This document shows, piece after piece, positions 43,475 through 53,012 of a stretch of 53,148 nucleotides of DNA. The DNA comes from Bacteroides pyogenes (GTDB taxonomy: Bacteria; Bacteroidota; Bacteroidia; Bacteroidales; Bacteroidaceae), in the NCBI RefSeq assembly GCF_014196225.1, contig NZ_JACIDI010000021.1, forward strand, positions 1-53,148, in the 5' to 3' direction. The notes under the pieces were generated by a model. The model was not told the origin of the DNA and did not search any database. It worked only from the letters and a program-made list of their open reading frames with translations. Numbering within the stretch: the first letter of the stretch is position 1; each line of letters starts with the position of its first letter. The position numbers and the translations under genes are program-made.

Positions 43475-44455
43475 TCAGATCGATAGCTTCTTTAGAACAC
43501 TGATGAGGTCTCTCTTGATAGGTTTATCGTTCTTAATCGCTTTGCTGAAGGGTACATAGACTATTTCGTCATGTTCGATACCGATCATTACATTGCGTTG
43601 GTCTTCCATCAGCGCCTCGATGGCTGCCGTTCCCAAGCGACTTGCCAGTATGCGATCGTGCGCGGTGGGGCTTCCTCCGCGCTGCACATGCCCTAGAATG
43701 GTTACTCGCACGTCGTATTGCGGATATTCGTTCTTTACGCGCTCTGCATAGTGCATGGCACCTCCAGTGATTTCACTTTCAGCCACTAACACGATACTGC
43801 TGTTCTTTGATTTTCGGAATCCGTTTTTTATAAACTCTTCCAATTGGTCTACTTCGGTACTGATTTCGGGGATGATAGCTGCCTCTGCACCCGATGCAAT
43901 GGCTCCATTCAGCGCAAGGAAACCGGCGTCGCGCCCCATCACTTCTACGAAGAACAAACGTTCGTGTGAAGTTGCCGTATCACGTATTTTGTCTACCGCC
44001 TCCAGAATTGTATTTAGGGCTGTGTCGTATCCGATCGTCGTATCCGTACCGTAAAGGTCATTGTCTATTGTTCCCGGCAGACCGATACAAGGAATATCGA
44101 ATTCTTGTGCTAATATACGTGCTCCTGTTAGTGAACCGTCTCCGCCAATCACGACTAAAGCATCGATCCCTTCTTTTTGCATATTCTCGTAAGCCTGTTT
44201 ACGCCCTTCGGGGATGGTAAATTCTTTGCAACGAGCCGTTTTAAGAATAGTTCCTCCCAGTTGGATGATATTGCTTACGTCTTGACTTTTGAATTCCTTG
44301 ATTTCGCCTGTCACCAGCCCTTTATATCCTCTGTATATACCCTTTACTTGCAATCCGTTGTAGATTGCCGCACGTGTCACTGCACGAATGGCGGCATTCA
44401 TGCCTGGAGCATCTCCTCCGGAAGTCAGAATACCGATACATTTAATTGTTGCCAT
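43475..44455 (-). CDS. pfkA: ATP-dependent 6-phosphofructokinase
   Basis: 326 residues. [18 protein letters not shown] is the ATP-binding start; [12 protein letters not shown] (GGDGS at 104-108) has Gly where PPi-dependent enzymes have Asp, so ATP is the donor. The catalytic [19 protein letters not shown] carries the Asp base, and VEVMGRDAG and [13 protein letters not shown] the fructose-6-phosphate contacts. It has its own -7 box 34 bp upstream, 134 bp behind ispH. Confidence 0.95.
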   Translation of the reverse strand: MATIKCIGILTSGGDAPGMNAAIRAVTRAAIYNGLQVKGIYRGYKGLVTGEIKEFKSQDVSNIIQLGGTILKTARCKEFTIPEGRKQAYENMQKEGIDALVVIGGDGSLTGARILAQEFDIPCIGLPGTIDNDLYGTDTTIGYDTALNTILEAVDKIRDTATSHERLFFVEVMGRDAGFLALNGAIASGAEAAIIPEISTEVDQLEEFIKNGFRKSKNSSIVLVAESEITGGAMHYAERVKNEYPQYDVRVTILGHVQRGGSPTAHDRILASRLGTAAIEALMEDQRNVMIGIEHDEIVYVPFSKAIKNDKPIKRDLISVLKKLSI

Positions 44456-44488
44456 AACAAACGTTTAATTATTTTTAGTTCGACGTGA

Positions 44489-44496
44489 CAAATGTA
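44489..44496 (-). promoter_or_regulatory. Bacteroides -7 box for pfkA
   Basis: Reads TACATTTG on the minus strand, 34 bp before the pfkA start; no clear -33 element. Confidence 0.45.
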
Positions 44497-44589
44497 CGAT
44501 AAAAAGTTGAATGCGATGTTCGAGTTGATTTTATTAGTGTGAAGAAAGTATTAAAAAGTCCAAATAGTATCAGAACTGGAAATTTTTCT

Positions 44590-45459
44590 TTATTTGTCCA
44601 TGAGCGAGCGGATATGAGCATATATCCGTTCCATCAGCCACTTGGGAGTGGAAGTCGCGCCGCATATACCGATGGAATTGATATTACGGAGCAAAGCAGG
44701 GTCAATATCTTCTTCACCGTCGATCAGGTGTGAGTTGGGATTTACTTTCAGACATTCGTCAAAGAGGATTTTTCCGTTCGAGCTTTTCTTTCCGCTGACA
44801 AAGAAGATCAAATCGTGCGAAGCTGCAAATTCGCGAAGTTTGGGCATGCGGTTGGCTACCTGCCGGCAGATCGTGTCATAATACTCAAAAGCCGATTTGG
44901 ACGAAATATGCTCTTTGATGCGACTGACTATTTCCTGAAATCCATCCAGCGATTTAGTGGTTTGCGAAAATAGCCGTATGCTTTTGTTGAAATCGAGTTT
45001 TCCGATTTCTTCCGCTTTCTCAATCACAATCGCCTTTCCGTCTGTCTGTCCCACCAATCCCAGTACTTCCGCATGTCCGTTCTTCCCGTAGATGACTATT
45101 TGTTTGTCTTGTCGTTCGTCATTCAGGAAGCTTTGCTTGATACGCTTTTGTAGTTGCAACACTACCGGGCAAGTAGCATCGATGATCTCTATATTATTTT
45201 TGCGGGCGGTTTCGTAAGTTTCGGGCGGCTCTCCATGCGCGCGAAGCAACACTTTGGCATTTCTCAACCGTCTGAATTCTTCGTGGTTGATTGTAATCAA
45301 TCCCATTGCTTTCAGTCGCTCTACCTCCCGGCTGTTGTGTACGATATCACCTAAACAATATAGAGTTTTTCCTTTTGCCAATTCCTCTTCAGCCTTGTGA
45401 ATGGCGGTTACTACTCCGAAGCAGAAGCCTGAGCCTTTATCTATTTCTATTTTGATCAT
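44590..45459 (-). CDS. ispH: 4-hydroxy-3-methylbut-2-enyl diphosphate reductase
   Basis: Last step of the MEP isoprenoid route, giving IPP and DMAPP with a [4Fe-4S] cluster. 289 residues. The three cluster cysteines are Cys13 (GSGFCFGVV), Cys97 (DATCPVV) and Cys198 ([10 protein letters not shown]). His residues of the substrate site are in [14 protein letters not shown] and [10 protein letters not shown]. The start ATGA overlaps the cmk stop by 4 bp, so the two are translationally coupled. With the polyprenyl synthase at 47579 it gives the window two isoprenoid genes. Confidence 0.93.
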   Translation of the reverse strand: MIKIEIDKGSGFCFGVVTAIHKAEEELAKGKTLYCLGDIVHNSREVERLKAMGLITINHEEFRRLRNAKVLLRAHGEPPETYETARKNNIEIIDATCPVVLQLQKRIKQSFLNDERQDKQIVIYGKNGHAEVLGLVGQTDGKAIVIEKAEEIGKLDFNKSIRLFSQTTKSLDGFQEIVSRIKEHISSKSAFEYYDTICRQVANRMPKLREFAASHDLIFFVSGKKSSNGKILFDECLKVNPNSHLIDGEEDIDPALLRNINSIGICGATSTPKWLMERIYAHIRSLMDK

Positions 45460-46160
45460 GCGATTGTTTTATCGTTACCGACAACTGACCGGAATTGTTT
45501 CATCAACCATTCCTTTTGTTGCTCGATTGTCAGGTTCGTATTGTCCAGCTGCAGCGCGTCTTCCGCTTTGCGCAATGGGCTGACTGCCCGATTCTGGTCG
45601 ATCTCGTCCCGCTGCTTCACGTTTTTCAGTATATCCTCGAAACAGGCCTCTTCACCTTTTGCTTTCAGCTCGTCGTAACGTCTTTGAGCACGTATTTCAG
45701 GTGATGCTGTAACAAAAACTTTCAATTCGGCATTCGGAAATACAGTTGTTCCGATATCGCGTCCGTCCATCACAATGCCCTTTTCTTTTCCCATTGCCTG
45801 TTGCTGAGCTACCATCTCATGGCGTACAAAGTCGAGAGTACTGATTGGGCTGACTTTAGAAGAAACCTCCATCGTACGGATCTCTTTTTCCACATTTACG
45901 CCGTTTAGGAATGTGTCCGGGCGTCCCGTTTGCGGGTTCAGACGAAACGAGATTTTGATATCCTTTATCGCCTTTTTCAGTTTTTCGGCATCTATCGTTT
46001 CTCCGTCGAAGATCCCATTCCTTATACTGTATAGCGTGACGGCGCGGTACATCGCCCCGCTGTCAATGTATATATAGCCTATTTCCCGGGCAAGGTCTTT
46101 TGCCATGGTGCTTTTTCCGCACGAGGAAAACCCATCTATTGCTATTGTTATTTTTTTCAT
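45456..46160 (-). CDS. cmk: Cytidylate kinase
   Basis: Phosphorylates CMP/dCMP. 234 residues. The P-loop is GFSSCGKST (10-18); [15 protein letters not shown] is the CMP-binding segment; [31 protein letters not shown] holds the Asp and Arg contacts of the NMP and lid regions. Length matches type-1 enzymes of about 225. It leads the cmk-ispH pair. Confidence 0.94.
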   Translation of the reverse strand: MKKITIAIDGFSSCGKSTMAKDLAREIGYIYIDSGAMYRAVTLYSIRNGIFDGETIDAEKLKKAIKDIKISFRLNPQTGRPDTFLNGVNVEKEIRTMEVSSKVSPISTLDFVRHEMVAQQQAMGKEKGIVMDGRDIGTTVFPNAELKVFVTASPEIRAQRRYDELKAKGEEACFEDILKNVKQRDEIDQNRAVSPLRKAEDALQLDNTNLTIEQQKEWLMKQFRSVVGNDKTIA

Positions 46161-46193
46161 CTCTCGTTATGTCTTTTATTTGAATTAATGCTC

Positions 46194-46201
46194 CAAAGAT
46201 A
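46194..46201 (-). promoter_or_regulatory. Bacteroides -7 box for cmk-ispH
   Basis: Reads TATCTTTG on the minus strand, 33 bp before the cmk start. Confidence 0.45.
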
Positions 46202-46748
46202 CGTTATTTTTTAAAAAACGAACCATGCTTGCTTTTTGTTCCGTTGTTTTTTTAATTGTTTTATAGCGAGAGTCTACACATAGATTAAGGGTATGTCGGT
46301 TTCAGCCCGGAGCATGGAACTTTCGGATGGAGAGGTACTATGCAGCCTGTATGCCGGCATTGAACTTCAGACTGTAGCGTGGAATTTTCGGTTCTCCTTT
46401 ACGGGAGCGCCTCATGAACGTGTGTGATGGATGAATATAGAGGCGACCGGTTGAACGTGATAGAAATGCACATCTTTATATCAATGAGAGTATTCGCTTT
46501 CACTCCAGTCACAATTTGTGTTCGCTTTTTCTGCAATTAATTAAAGTAGTCTGAGAATAGCTTGTGAATAGTTTTCTCTTTTTATCTGCTTTTCCAAACG
46601 TTTCAGAACCAGGATAAATCGCTTCAAGTGCAGGTCTTTGGATTATTCCTGAAGGATTTAACTTGCATCTTTTCTCCTGCGAACCTTAAAAAAAATAAAA
46701 AGCAATTCGAAAAGGGGGAATAAAGAAGTCGGTTATTTGAAAATGTAT
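46202..46748. other. Long intergenic gap between divergent cmk and tonB
   Basis: No gene is supported in this 547-bp core of the 648-bp gap. At 46311, 46356 and 46376 three loosely similar segments (AGCATGGAACTTTCGG, GGCATTGAACTTCAG, AGCGTGGAATTTTCGG) hint at a worn repeat. Nothing else is seen. Confidence 0.4.
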
Positions 46749-46756
46749 TATATTTG
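46749..46756 (+). promoter_or_regulatory. Bacteroides -7 box for the TonB gene
   Basis: TATATTTG, 53 bp before the start codon; no -33 TTTG at the usual spacing. Confidence 0.4.
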
Positions 46757-46808
46757 CCCGAAGACAAATAGCTGAAGACACATTTTTTATCATTATATTA
46801 ACAAATTT

Positions 46809-47492
46809 ATGGAAGTTAAAAAATCACCCAAAGCAGACTTGGAAGGCAAAAAGACCACTTGGCTGCTCGTTGGTTACATGGTTGTATTAGCTTTTATGTT
46901 CGTGGCGTTCGAATGGTCGCACCGTGACATTAAAATTGATACCAGCCAAGCTGTGGCCGATGTCGTGTTTGAAGAGGAAATTATTCCGATTACCGAAACC
47001 CCCGAACAGCAGGCTCCACCTCCTCCTGAAGCGCCGAAGGTGGCCGAGCTTCTGGAAATTGTAGATGATAAAGCTCAGGTAGATGAACCTACAGCTATTT
47101 TCGATGAAGACAATGCTCCGAAAGTTGAAGTGAAATATGTCCCTGTACAAGTTGTCGAAACAGAGCCGGAAGAACAAACGATTTTCGAAGTTGTAGAGCA
47201 CATGCCGGAGTTCCCCGGCGGGCAGGCCGCTTTAATGCAATATTTGGCAAAGAATATCAAATATCCCACTATCGCTCAGGAGAATGGAACGCAGGGACGT
47301 GTGATCGTGCAGTTTGTAGTAAACAGAGACGGTAGTATCGTAGATGCAAAAGTTGTTCGCAGCGTAGACCCTTATTTGGATAAGGAAGCGCTTCGTGTGA
47401 TTAATACGATGCCTAAATGGAAGCCGGGTATGCAACGCGGTAAACCGGTGCGTGTAAAATATACGGTTCCTGTAATGTTCAGATTGCAGTAA
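46809..47492 (+). CDS. tonB: TonB-family energy transducer
   Basis: 227 residues. One inner-membrane helix at about 18-37 (TTWLLVGYMVVLAFMFVAFEW), a proline/glutamate-rich periplasmic stretch (QQAPPPPEAPKVAEL), and a C-terminal TonB domain (140-227): MPEFPGGQAALMQYLAKNIKYP, GTQGRVIVQFVVNRDGSI and the closing strand KPVRVKYTVPVMFRLQ. It transmits proton-motive force to outer-membrane receptors. Matching ExbB/ExbD genes lie 2.8 kb downstream. A hairpin terminator follows. Confidence 0.92.
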   Translation: MEVKKSPKADLEGKKTTWLLVGYMVVLAFMFVAFEWSHRDIKIDTSQAVADVVFEEEIIPITETPEQQAPPPPEAPKVAELLEIVDDKAQVDEPTAIFDEDNAPKVEVKYVPVQVVETEPEEQTIFEVVEHMPEFPGGQAALMQYLAKNIKYPTIAQENGTQGRVIVQFVVNRDGSIVDAKVVRSVDPYLDKEALRVINTMPKWKPGMQRGKPVRVKYTVPVMFRLQ

Positions 47493-47516
47493 TCTTATAT
47501 CACGTCACAGATAAAT

Positions 47517-47546
47517 AAAGAGGCTGCTCGAAAGCAGCCTCTTTTT
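47517..47546 (+). terminator. Rho-independent terminator after tonB
   Basis: A 12-bp hairpin (47517-47528 with 47533-47544) closed by a CGAA tetraloop, ending in TTTTT. Confidence 0.9.
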
Positions 47547-47578
47547 GTTCATCACATTTTTATATTATTTTCATTATC

Positions 47579-48553
47579 ATGTTTACAGCCTCCCAGATTC
47601 TCGACAAAATAAACAGCCATATTGCCGCACTTCAATTCATCCGTACACCTGAAGGACTTTACCAACCGATCGAATATGTTCTCTCTTTGGGAGGGAAAAG
47701 GATACGTCCGGTACTGATGCTGATGGCTTATAATTTATATAAAGAAGATATTGCTTCGGTCTATGCCCCTGCCACCGGAGTGGAAGTATATCATAACTAT
47801 ACGCTTCTGCATGATGACTTGATGGATCGCGCAGATTTGCGAAGAGGAAAACCTACTGTTCATAAGATTTGGAATGATAATACGGCTATATTGTCCGGTG
47901 ATGCAATGCTGGTTATGGCGTATCAATACATGACAGACTGTGCTCCTGAATATTTAAAAGAAGTTCTCGACCTGTTCAGCCGCACTGCACTTGAAATTTG
48001 CGAAGGACAGCAGATGGATATGGAATTCGAATTCCGCAAAGATGTGTCGGAAGCTGAATACCTCGATATGATTCGTTTGAAGACTGCGGTATTGCTTGCT
48101 TCTGCTTTAAAAATCGGTGCAATTTTGGCTGGAGCATCCGCTCTGGATGCTGACTTTTTATACCAATTCGGTGTACGGATAGGGATTGCTTTCCAATTGC
48201 GAGACGATTTGTTGGATATATATGGAGATACGGAAGTCTTCGGAAAAAAAATAGGTGGAGACATTCTTTGTAACAAAAAAACTTATATGCTCATTAAAGC
48301 CCTTGAACGTGTAGATGAACTGGAACGAAAAAACTTGAACTTTTGGCTGGATGCGGAGACGTTTGATCCGGTTGAGAAAATCCAAGCGGTGACTTCTATT
48401 TATGATCGGTTGAATATCCGGAAAATCTGTGAAAACAAGATACGCGAATACTACGATCTGGCTATGGAGAGCTTAAATGCTGTAAGTGTGATCGAAGAGA
48501 AAAAATATGAATTGAAAAATGTAGTGAAACTTCTCATGTATCGTGAGATATAA
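47579..48553 (+). CDS. Polyprenyl diphosphate synthase (trans type)
   Basis: 324 residues. The first Asp-rich motif is LLHDDLMD (Asp79, 80, 83) followed by RADLRRGKPTVH; the second is FQLRDDLLDIYGD (Asp209, 210, 213). LGGKRIRPVLMLM carries the IPP-binding arginines. No bulky residue pair directly before the first motif sets a short product, so the chain length (C15 up to quinone side chain) is not decided. It lies 33 bp beyond the tonB terminator and 15 bp before the next gene. Confidence 0.88.
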   Translation: MFTASQILDKINSHIAALQFIRTPEGLYQPIEYVLSLGGKRIRPVLMLMAYNLYKEDIASVYAPATGVEVYHNYTLLHDDLMDRADLRRGKPTVHKIWNDNTAILSGDAMLVMAYQYMTDCAPEYLKEVLDLFSRTALEICEGQQMDMEFEFRKDVSEAEYLDMIRLKTAVLLASALKIGAILAGASALDADFLYQFGVRIGIAFQLRDDLLDIYGDTEVFGKKIGGDILCNKKTYMLIKALERVDELERKNLNFWLDAETFDPVEKIQAVTSIYDRLNIRKICENKIREYYDLAMESLNAVSVIEEKKYELKNVVKLLMYREI

Positions 48554-48568
48554 ACAACTGAAAGAGGT

Positions 48569-49258
48569 ATGCCTTACAGACGATTGCCAAATACTGATCA
48601 AGCCAGAGTGAGAGCGTTGAAAGCAGCGGTCAGCAAGGGAGATGTATATTCTGTGAACGACTTGGCTATCTCGTTGAAAACTCTGTTTGAAGCCCGTAAC
48701 TTTTTGTCGAAGTTCGAAGCGGCACAGATCTATTATGTCCAGTGTTACGCTGCACAGTCTAAAGCCAGTCGCAAGCATCAGGCAAATGTCAGGACGGCGA
48801 GGCTTTATATATCACATTTTATACAAGTGTTTAATTTAGCCGTGCTTAGGGATGAAATTAAAGACTCGCAAAAAGAACTTTATGGCTTGCCGGATGTAAA
48901 CGCAGTGCCCGATCTGCTTAGCGAATACGCATTAATAGAATGGGGGGCAAGAATAATAGAAGGAGAACAGCGGCGTATTTCGCAAGGAGGGATACCCATT
49001 TATAATCCTACTATTGCGCGTGTGAAAGTGCATTACGATATTTTTCTCGACAGCTATGAACGACAGAAAAACTATCAGGCTGCCACAGCCCGTAGTTTGG
49101 AAGATCTTGCATCTATGCGGGGGCGTGCCGACGAATTGATTTTGGATATATGGAATCAGGTGGAGTCTAAGTTTGGAAAAGTCCAACCCAATGAAAGCAG
49201 ATTGGAGAAATGCCGGGATTATGGTTTGGTATATTATTATCGTTCCGGTGAGAAATGA
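48569..49258 (+). CDS. Helical protein of unknown function
   Basis: 229 residues, strongly helical and rich in Arg, Ala and Glu (RVRALKAAVSKGDVYSVNDLAISLKTLFEARNFL; YERQKNYQAATARSLEDLASMRGRADELILDIWNQVESKFG). No signal peptide, membrane helix or known catalytic motif is seen. It is packed between the polyprenyl synthase (15 bp) and tatD (19 bp), so it is part of that operon. I do not recognise a family. Confidence 0.7.
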   Translation: MPYRRLPNTDQARVRALKAAVSKGDVYSVNDLAISLKTLFEARNFLSKFEAAQIYYVQCYAAQSKASRKHQANVRTARLYISHFIQVFNLAVLRDEIKDSQKELYGLPDVNAVPDLLSEYALIEWGARIIEGEQRRISQGGIPIYNPTIARVKVHYDIFLDSYERQKNYQAATARSLEDLASMRGRADELILDIWNQVESKFGKVQPNESRLEKCRDYGLVYYYRSGEK

Positions 49259-49277
49259 ATAGGTAAAAGTGACTTTT

Positions 49278-50054
49278 ATGTTAATAGATACGCATTCCCA
49301 TCTTTTTTTAAATGAGTTTTCAGAAGATTTGCCGGAAGTAATGGAGCGGGCGCGCTCTGCCGGAATCTCTCATATTTTTTTGCCTAATATAGATAGTACG
49401 ACTATTGATTCGATGCTGGCTGTCTGTGCCGAATATCCGGAGTATTGTTATCCCATGATCGGCTTACACCCTACGTCGGTCGATGAGTGGTATGAAAACG
49501 AATTGGAAATAGTTCGTAAGCGACTTGGAAAGTCTAAGCAGTTTGTTGCTATCGGTGAGATCGGACTCGATTTTTATTGGGACAAGACTTTCTTCAATCA
49601 ACAGCTGGCAGCGTTTGAAAAGCAACTGGAATGGGCGGTCGAATATGATTTGCCTGTTATTATACACTCGCGCGATGCATTCTCTCATATATATAAAATA
49701 ATGAAACGGTTTGAGTCTATACCGCTTACCGGAATATTTCATAGCTTTACCGGAACTGCTGAAGAAGCAACTCAACTTCTCGAATTTGAGAGGTTTATGT
49801 TAGGTATCAATGGAGTTGTAACATTTAAAAAATCTACTCTGCCGGAGGTTTTGTTATCCGTTCCGTTAGAAAGGGTGGTTCTTGAAACAGACTCCCCTTA
49901 TCTGACTCCGGTTCCGAACCGGGGAAAACGAAACGAAAGTGCAAATGTAAGAGATATATTGTTGAAAGTGGCGGAAATTTATCAAATGACACCAGAGTAT
50001 GTTGCAAGGGTAACTTCCATGAATGCCTTAAAAGTGTTTGCATTCTGCAAATAA
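49278..50054 (+). CDS. TatD-family metal-dependent hydrolase
   Basis: 258 residues from ATG 49278 (MLIDTHSHLFLNEF); a GTG three codons earlier is less likely. His6 and His8 are the first metal ligands, EIGLDFYWD holds Glu and Asp, VIIHSRDAF gives the next His, FHSFTGTAEEA another, and LETDSPYLTPVPNRGKRNES the last Asp with the family signature. The family are 3'-5' DNA exonucleases in some species. It closes the polyprenyl synthase operon. Confidence 0.92.
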   Translation: MLIDTHSHLFLNEFSEDLPEVMERARSAGISHIFLPNIDSTTIDSMLAVCAEYPEYCYPMIGLHPTSVDEWYENELEIVRKRLGKSKQFVAIGEIGLDFYWDKTFFNQQLAAFEKQLEWAVEYDLPVIIHSRDAFSHIYKIMKRFESIPLTGIFHSFTGTAEEATQLLEFERFMLGINGVVTFKKSTLPEVLLSVPLERVVLETDSPYLTPVPNRGKRNESANVRDILLKVAEIYQMTPEYVARVTSMNALKVFAFCK

Positions 50055-50139
50055 GGACGGAAAGGTTTTAAAATATATTAATTTGGTACGTTTATTCAAG
50101 ATAAAAGAGAGATAATGCTTCATGAAAAAAAAAAAAAGG

Positions 50140-50147
50140 ATACATTT
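50140..50147 (+). promoter_or_regulatory. Bacteroides -7 box for tRNA-Ser
   Basis: TACATTTG follows a 12-A run and lies 27 bp before the tRNA. Confidence 0.45.
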
Positions 50148-50174
50148 GTAGCTGAAAATCCGAAAACCCCGTAG

Positions 50175-50262
50175 GGAGAGATGCTCGAGTGGTTGAAGAG
50201 GCACGCCTGGAAAGCGTGTATACGCCAAAAGTGTATCGGGGGTTCGAATCCCCCTCTCTCCG
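50175..50262 (+). tRNA. tRNA-Ser (anticodon GGA)
   Basis: Acceptor GGAGAGA (50175-50181) pairs with TCTCTCC (50255-50261). The anticodon stem CACGC/GCGTG encloses CTGGAAA with anticodon GGA. The long variable arm (TATACGCCAAAAGTGTAT region) is typical of a class II tRNA, and the T-loop GGTTCGAATCC is normal. CCA is not encoded. 88 bases. Confidence 0.95.
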
Positions 50263-50333
50263 CAATTGGAAAATTAATGAGAAATAAATACAAAATAACA
50301 ATTAATTAATTAATCTTAAAAATTAGACACACA

Positions 50334-51125
50334 ATGAAAAAGTTATTTGCAATTGTTGCTGTGGTTGGAGCCATGACATTTGGCACAACTCAATTTGCTC
50401 AGGCCCAAGAAGATCCTGCTACTGAACAGGTTGCCGACCAACAGGTTGCTGCTGAAACTGTAGCTGATACTGCTTCAGGAGAGGGTGGCATTCATAAGGA
50501 ACTTAAGGTGAAATTCATTGAAGGAACTGCTTCTTTCATGAGTTTGGTAGCTATTGCTTTGGTTATTGGTTTGGCCTTTTGCATTGAACGTATCATTTAT
50601 CTGAGCTTAGCCGAAATCAATGCAAAGAAATTCATGGCATCTATAGAAGCTGCTTTGGAGAAAGGTGATGTGGAAGCTGCTAAAGATATTGCTCGCAATA
50701 CAAGAGGTCCTATCGCTTCTATTTATTATCAGGGGTTGATGAGAATCGATCAGGGTATTGATGTTGTTGAAAAGTCTGTTGTTTCTTACGGTGGCGTACA
50801 AGCCGGTTACCTCGAAAAAGGATGTTCTTGGATTACACTGTTTATCGCTATTGCACCTTCACTCGGGTTCTTGGGTACTGTAATCGGTATGGTGCAGGCT
50901 TTTGATAAGATCCAACAAGTGGGTGATATTTCTCCGACAGTTGTGGCCGGTGGTATGAAAGTTGCCTTGATTACTACTATCTTCGGTTTGATAGTTGCTT
51001 TGATTCTTCAGGTGTTCTACAACTACGTTCTTTCGAAGATCGAAGCTCTTACAAGCGAAATGGAAGACTCTTCCGTATCTTTGCTTGACATGGTAATCAA
51101 ATATAATTTGAAATACAAAAAATAA
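50334..51125 (+). CDS. exbB: MotA/TolQ/ExbB proton channel protein
   Basis: 263 residues. An N-terminal signal-like segment ends in AQAQ (about residue 24), then an acidic Gln/Glu/Ala-rich stretch. Membrane helices lie at about 67-88, 168-190 and 208-232. The ExbB/TolQ core is APSLGFLGTVIGMVQAFDKI and the third helix GGMKVALITTIFGLIVALILQVFYN with its conserved Thr. It forms the proton channel with ExbD to energise TonB. It starts the exb operon, 71 bp after tRNA-Ser. Confidence 0.92.
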   Translation: MKKLFAIVAVVGAMTFGTTQFAQAQEDPATEQVADQQVAAETVADTASGEGGIHKELKVKFIEGTASFMSLVAIALVIGLAFCIERIIYLSLAEINAKKFMASIEAALEKGDVEAAKDIARNTRGPIASIYYQGLMRIDQGIDVVEKSVVSYGGVQAGYLEKGCSWITLFIAIAPSLGFLGTVIGMVQAFDKIQQVGDISPTVVAGGMKVALITTIFGLIVALILQVFYNYVLSKIEALTSEMEDSSVSLLDMVIKYNLKYKK

Positions 51126-51131
51126 TCTGAG

Positions 51132-51617
51132 ATGAGTAAATTAACATATAAAGTTTCGTACTACATTCTGTATGCGATGTTTGCTGTCATTCTGATTGTC
51201 TTGGGTCTGTTTTACTTCGGTGGAGACGCTCAAGGCGCAGAACTCATTCCGGGTGTAGATCCCGAAATGTGGCAGCCGGCTCAAACCAATGCCTTACTCT
51301 TCTTGGTGTATGGATTGCTTGGTTTGGCCATTGCAGCTACTCTTGTCGCTGCTGTATTCCAATTTGCATCAGCTATGAAAGTTAGTCCTGCAAATGCTAT
51401 AAAATCTTTGCTTGGATTGGTACTTTTAGTTATTGTTCTCGTTGTGGCTTGGGCCATGGGTGATGGTACGCCGATGAATATCCAAGGTTATGGCGGAACG
51501 GATAATGTTCCTTTCTGGTTGAGGTTGACAGATATGTTCCTTTATACTATCTATACTTTGCTGTTTGTGACGATTGTTGCAATCATTGTAAGCGGTATAA
51601 AGAAAAGATTGTCCTGA
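51132..51617 (+). CDS. Four-helix membrane protein between exbB and exbD
   Basis: 161 residues with hydrophobic helices at about 8-29, 54-79, 92-110 and 134-154. A loop of about 25 residues with conserved-looking prolines (AELIPGVDPEMWQPAQTN) joins helices 1 and 2. No charged residues typical of ExbB or ExbD lie in the helices. It starts 6 bp after exbB and ends 38 bp before exbD, so it is cotranscribed and may be an accessory subunit of the complex. No known family recognised. Confidence 0.75.
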   Translation: MSKLTYKVSYYILYAMFAVILIVLGLFYFGGDAQGAELIPGVDPEMWQPAQTNALLFLVYGLLGLAIAATLVAAVFQFASAMKVSPANAIKSLLGLVLLVIVLVVAWAMGDGTPMNIQGYGGTDNVPFWLRLTDMFLYTIYTLLFVTIVAIIVSGIKKRLS

Positions 51618-51655
51618 TTAATTCAAAGGGATATTCAATTTAATAAGTAATTACA

Positions 51656-52249
51656 ATGGCAAAAGGAAAAAGAAAAGTTCCTGATATTAACTCAAGTTCT
51701 ACGGCAGATATCGCTTTCTTGTTGCTTATCTTCTTCTTGATTACGACATCAATGGATACAGACCGTGGTTTGGCAAGATTGTTGCCTCCGCCACCTGAAG
51801 AGCAAGATCAGCAGAATACGGATAAAATCAAGGAACGCAACATTTTGCAGGTGTATCTGAATAAGGATGACGCCTTGATGTGCGGAAATGATTATATCAG
51901 TATCGAACAACTGAGAAAGAAGGCCAAAGAGTTTATTGCTAATGTTAATAATGAAGAGTCTAAACCGGAGAAAACACAAAAGGATGTAGCGTTTTTTGGC
52001 CCGTCTCTTGTTAACGATAAGCATGTAATTTCTTTGCAAAACGACCGTGGTTCTTCCTATCAGGCATATATTAGTGTGCAGAATGAATTGGTTGCTGCAT
52101 ACAATGAGTTAAGGAATGAATTGTCTCAATCCAAGTTTCAGAGAAATTATGCTGATTTGAACGAAGAGGAACAAAAAGCTGTTCGTGAAATCTTCCCGCA
52201 GCGTATTTCAGAAGCAGAACCTAAAAAATACGGAGAAAAAAAGAAGTAA
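51656..52249 (+). CDS. exbD: ExbD/TolR biopolymer transport protein (first copy)
   Basis: 197 residues. Near the N-terminus KRKVPDINSSSTADIAFLLLIFFLITTSMDTDRG is the single membrane helix, with its Asp (TADIAFLL) that relays protons. The periplasmic part is longer than in E. coli (141 aa) and ends in a Lys-rich tail. Its stop codon overlaps the next ATG by one base. Confidence 0.9.
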   Translation: MAKGKRKVPDINSSSTADIAFLLLIFFLITTSMDTDRGLARLLPPPPEEQDQQNTDKIKERNILQVYLNKDDALMCGNDYISIEQLRKKAKEFIANVNNEESKPEKTQKDVAFFGPSLVNDKHVISLQNDRGSSYQAYISVQNELVAAYNELRNELSQSKFQRNYADLNEEEQKAVREIFPQRISEAEPKKYGEKKK

Positions 52250-52722
52250 TGGGAAAATTTAATAAAACTGGTAAACGTGAGATGCCGGCGTTGAACACTT
52301 CTTCTTTGCCTGACCTAATCTTCACCTTGTTGTTCTTCTTTATGATTGTAACAACAATGCGTGAGGTAACTTTAAGGGTGCAGTTTAAGCTTCCGGTAGG
52401 TACTGAACTTGAAAAATTGGAGAAGAAATCGCTGGTGACGTTCATTTACATTGGTGAACCGACTCAGGAATATCGTGCTAAAATGGGTACTGAAAGCCGT
52501 ATACAATTGAACGACAGCTATGCTGAGGTTTCAGAAGTACAGGATTTTATCTTTCAGGAACGTTCTAGTATGAGTGAAAGCGATCAGGGAAATATGACAG
52601 TTTCTTTGAAAGTCGATCAGAAAACGAAGATGGGTATTGTGACAGATGTGAAGAATGCTCTTCGTAAAGCTTATGCGCTAAAGATCAACTATTCTGCCAC
52701 GCAACGGAGCGAACAGAAGTAA
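52249..52722 (+). CDS. exbD: ExbD/TolR biopolymer transport protein (second copy)
   Basis: 157 residues with the same design: KREMPALNTSSLPDLIFTLLFFFMIVTTMREV, in which SLPDLIF keeps the membrane Asp. The periplasmic domain (90-157) ends in MGIVTDVKNALRKAYALKINYSA, like ExbD C-termini. Start ATG overlaps the stop of the first copy by one base. Two unlike ExbD chains in one operon suggest a hetero-dimeric stator. A terminator follows. Confidence 0.9.
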   Translation: MGKFNKTGKREMPALNTSSLPDLIFTLLFFFMIVTTMREVTLRVQFKLPVGTELEKLEKKSLVTFIYIGEPTQEYRAKMGTESRIQLNDSYAEVSEVQDFIFQERSSMSESDQGNMTVSLKVDQKTKMGIVTDVKNALRKAYALKINYSATQRSEQK

Positions 52723-52740
52723 TAGTTGAATTGATATTAT

Positions 52741-52775
52741 AAAAAGAGAGGGCAATAGACGGCCCTCTTTTTTTA
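52741..52775 (+). terminator. Rho-independent terminator after the exb operon
   Basis: AGAGGGC (52747-52753) pairs with GCCCTCT (52762-52768), extended by A/T pairs, then a run of T to 52775. Confidence 0.88.
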
Positions 52776-52879
52776 TACATAATTTCTGAAGCAGCGGGTT
52801 GCCGCAGATTCGGAGGTGTATGAAGATTCGAATGCCGGATACTGCGGCGGAAACTCCAAGGCTATGGAGCGATCATTTT

Positions 52880-52967
52880 GTTTCCCACCGGGGAAACAAA
52901 AGTTTCAATAGTGGGAAATAAAAGCTTCAATAGCCGGAAACAAAAGTTTCAATAGATGAAACCACAT
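52880..52967. repeat. Tandem array of four 22-bp units, GTTTC-N8-GAAAC type
   Basis: In the gap after exbD (52723-53148) units start at 52880, 52902, 52924 and 52946. Borders are GTTTC (once GCTTC) and GAAAC (once GAAAT), cores CCACCGGG, AATAGTGG, AATAGCCG and AATAGAT (7 bases), with AAAA linkers. It is the same design as at 17844-17931. Confidence 0.9.
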
Positions 52968-52972
52968 GGAAC

Positions 52973-53012
52973 TGTGGTTTAATGTTTTTAGTTGTGGTTT
53001 AATGTTTTTAGT
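52973..53012. repeat. Two 20-bp direct repeats
   Basis: TGTGGTTTAATGTTTTTAGT occurs twice head to tail (52973-52992, 52993-53012), joining the 22-bp array to the 58-bp element. Confidence 0.8.
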
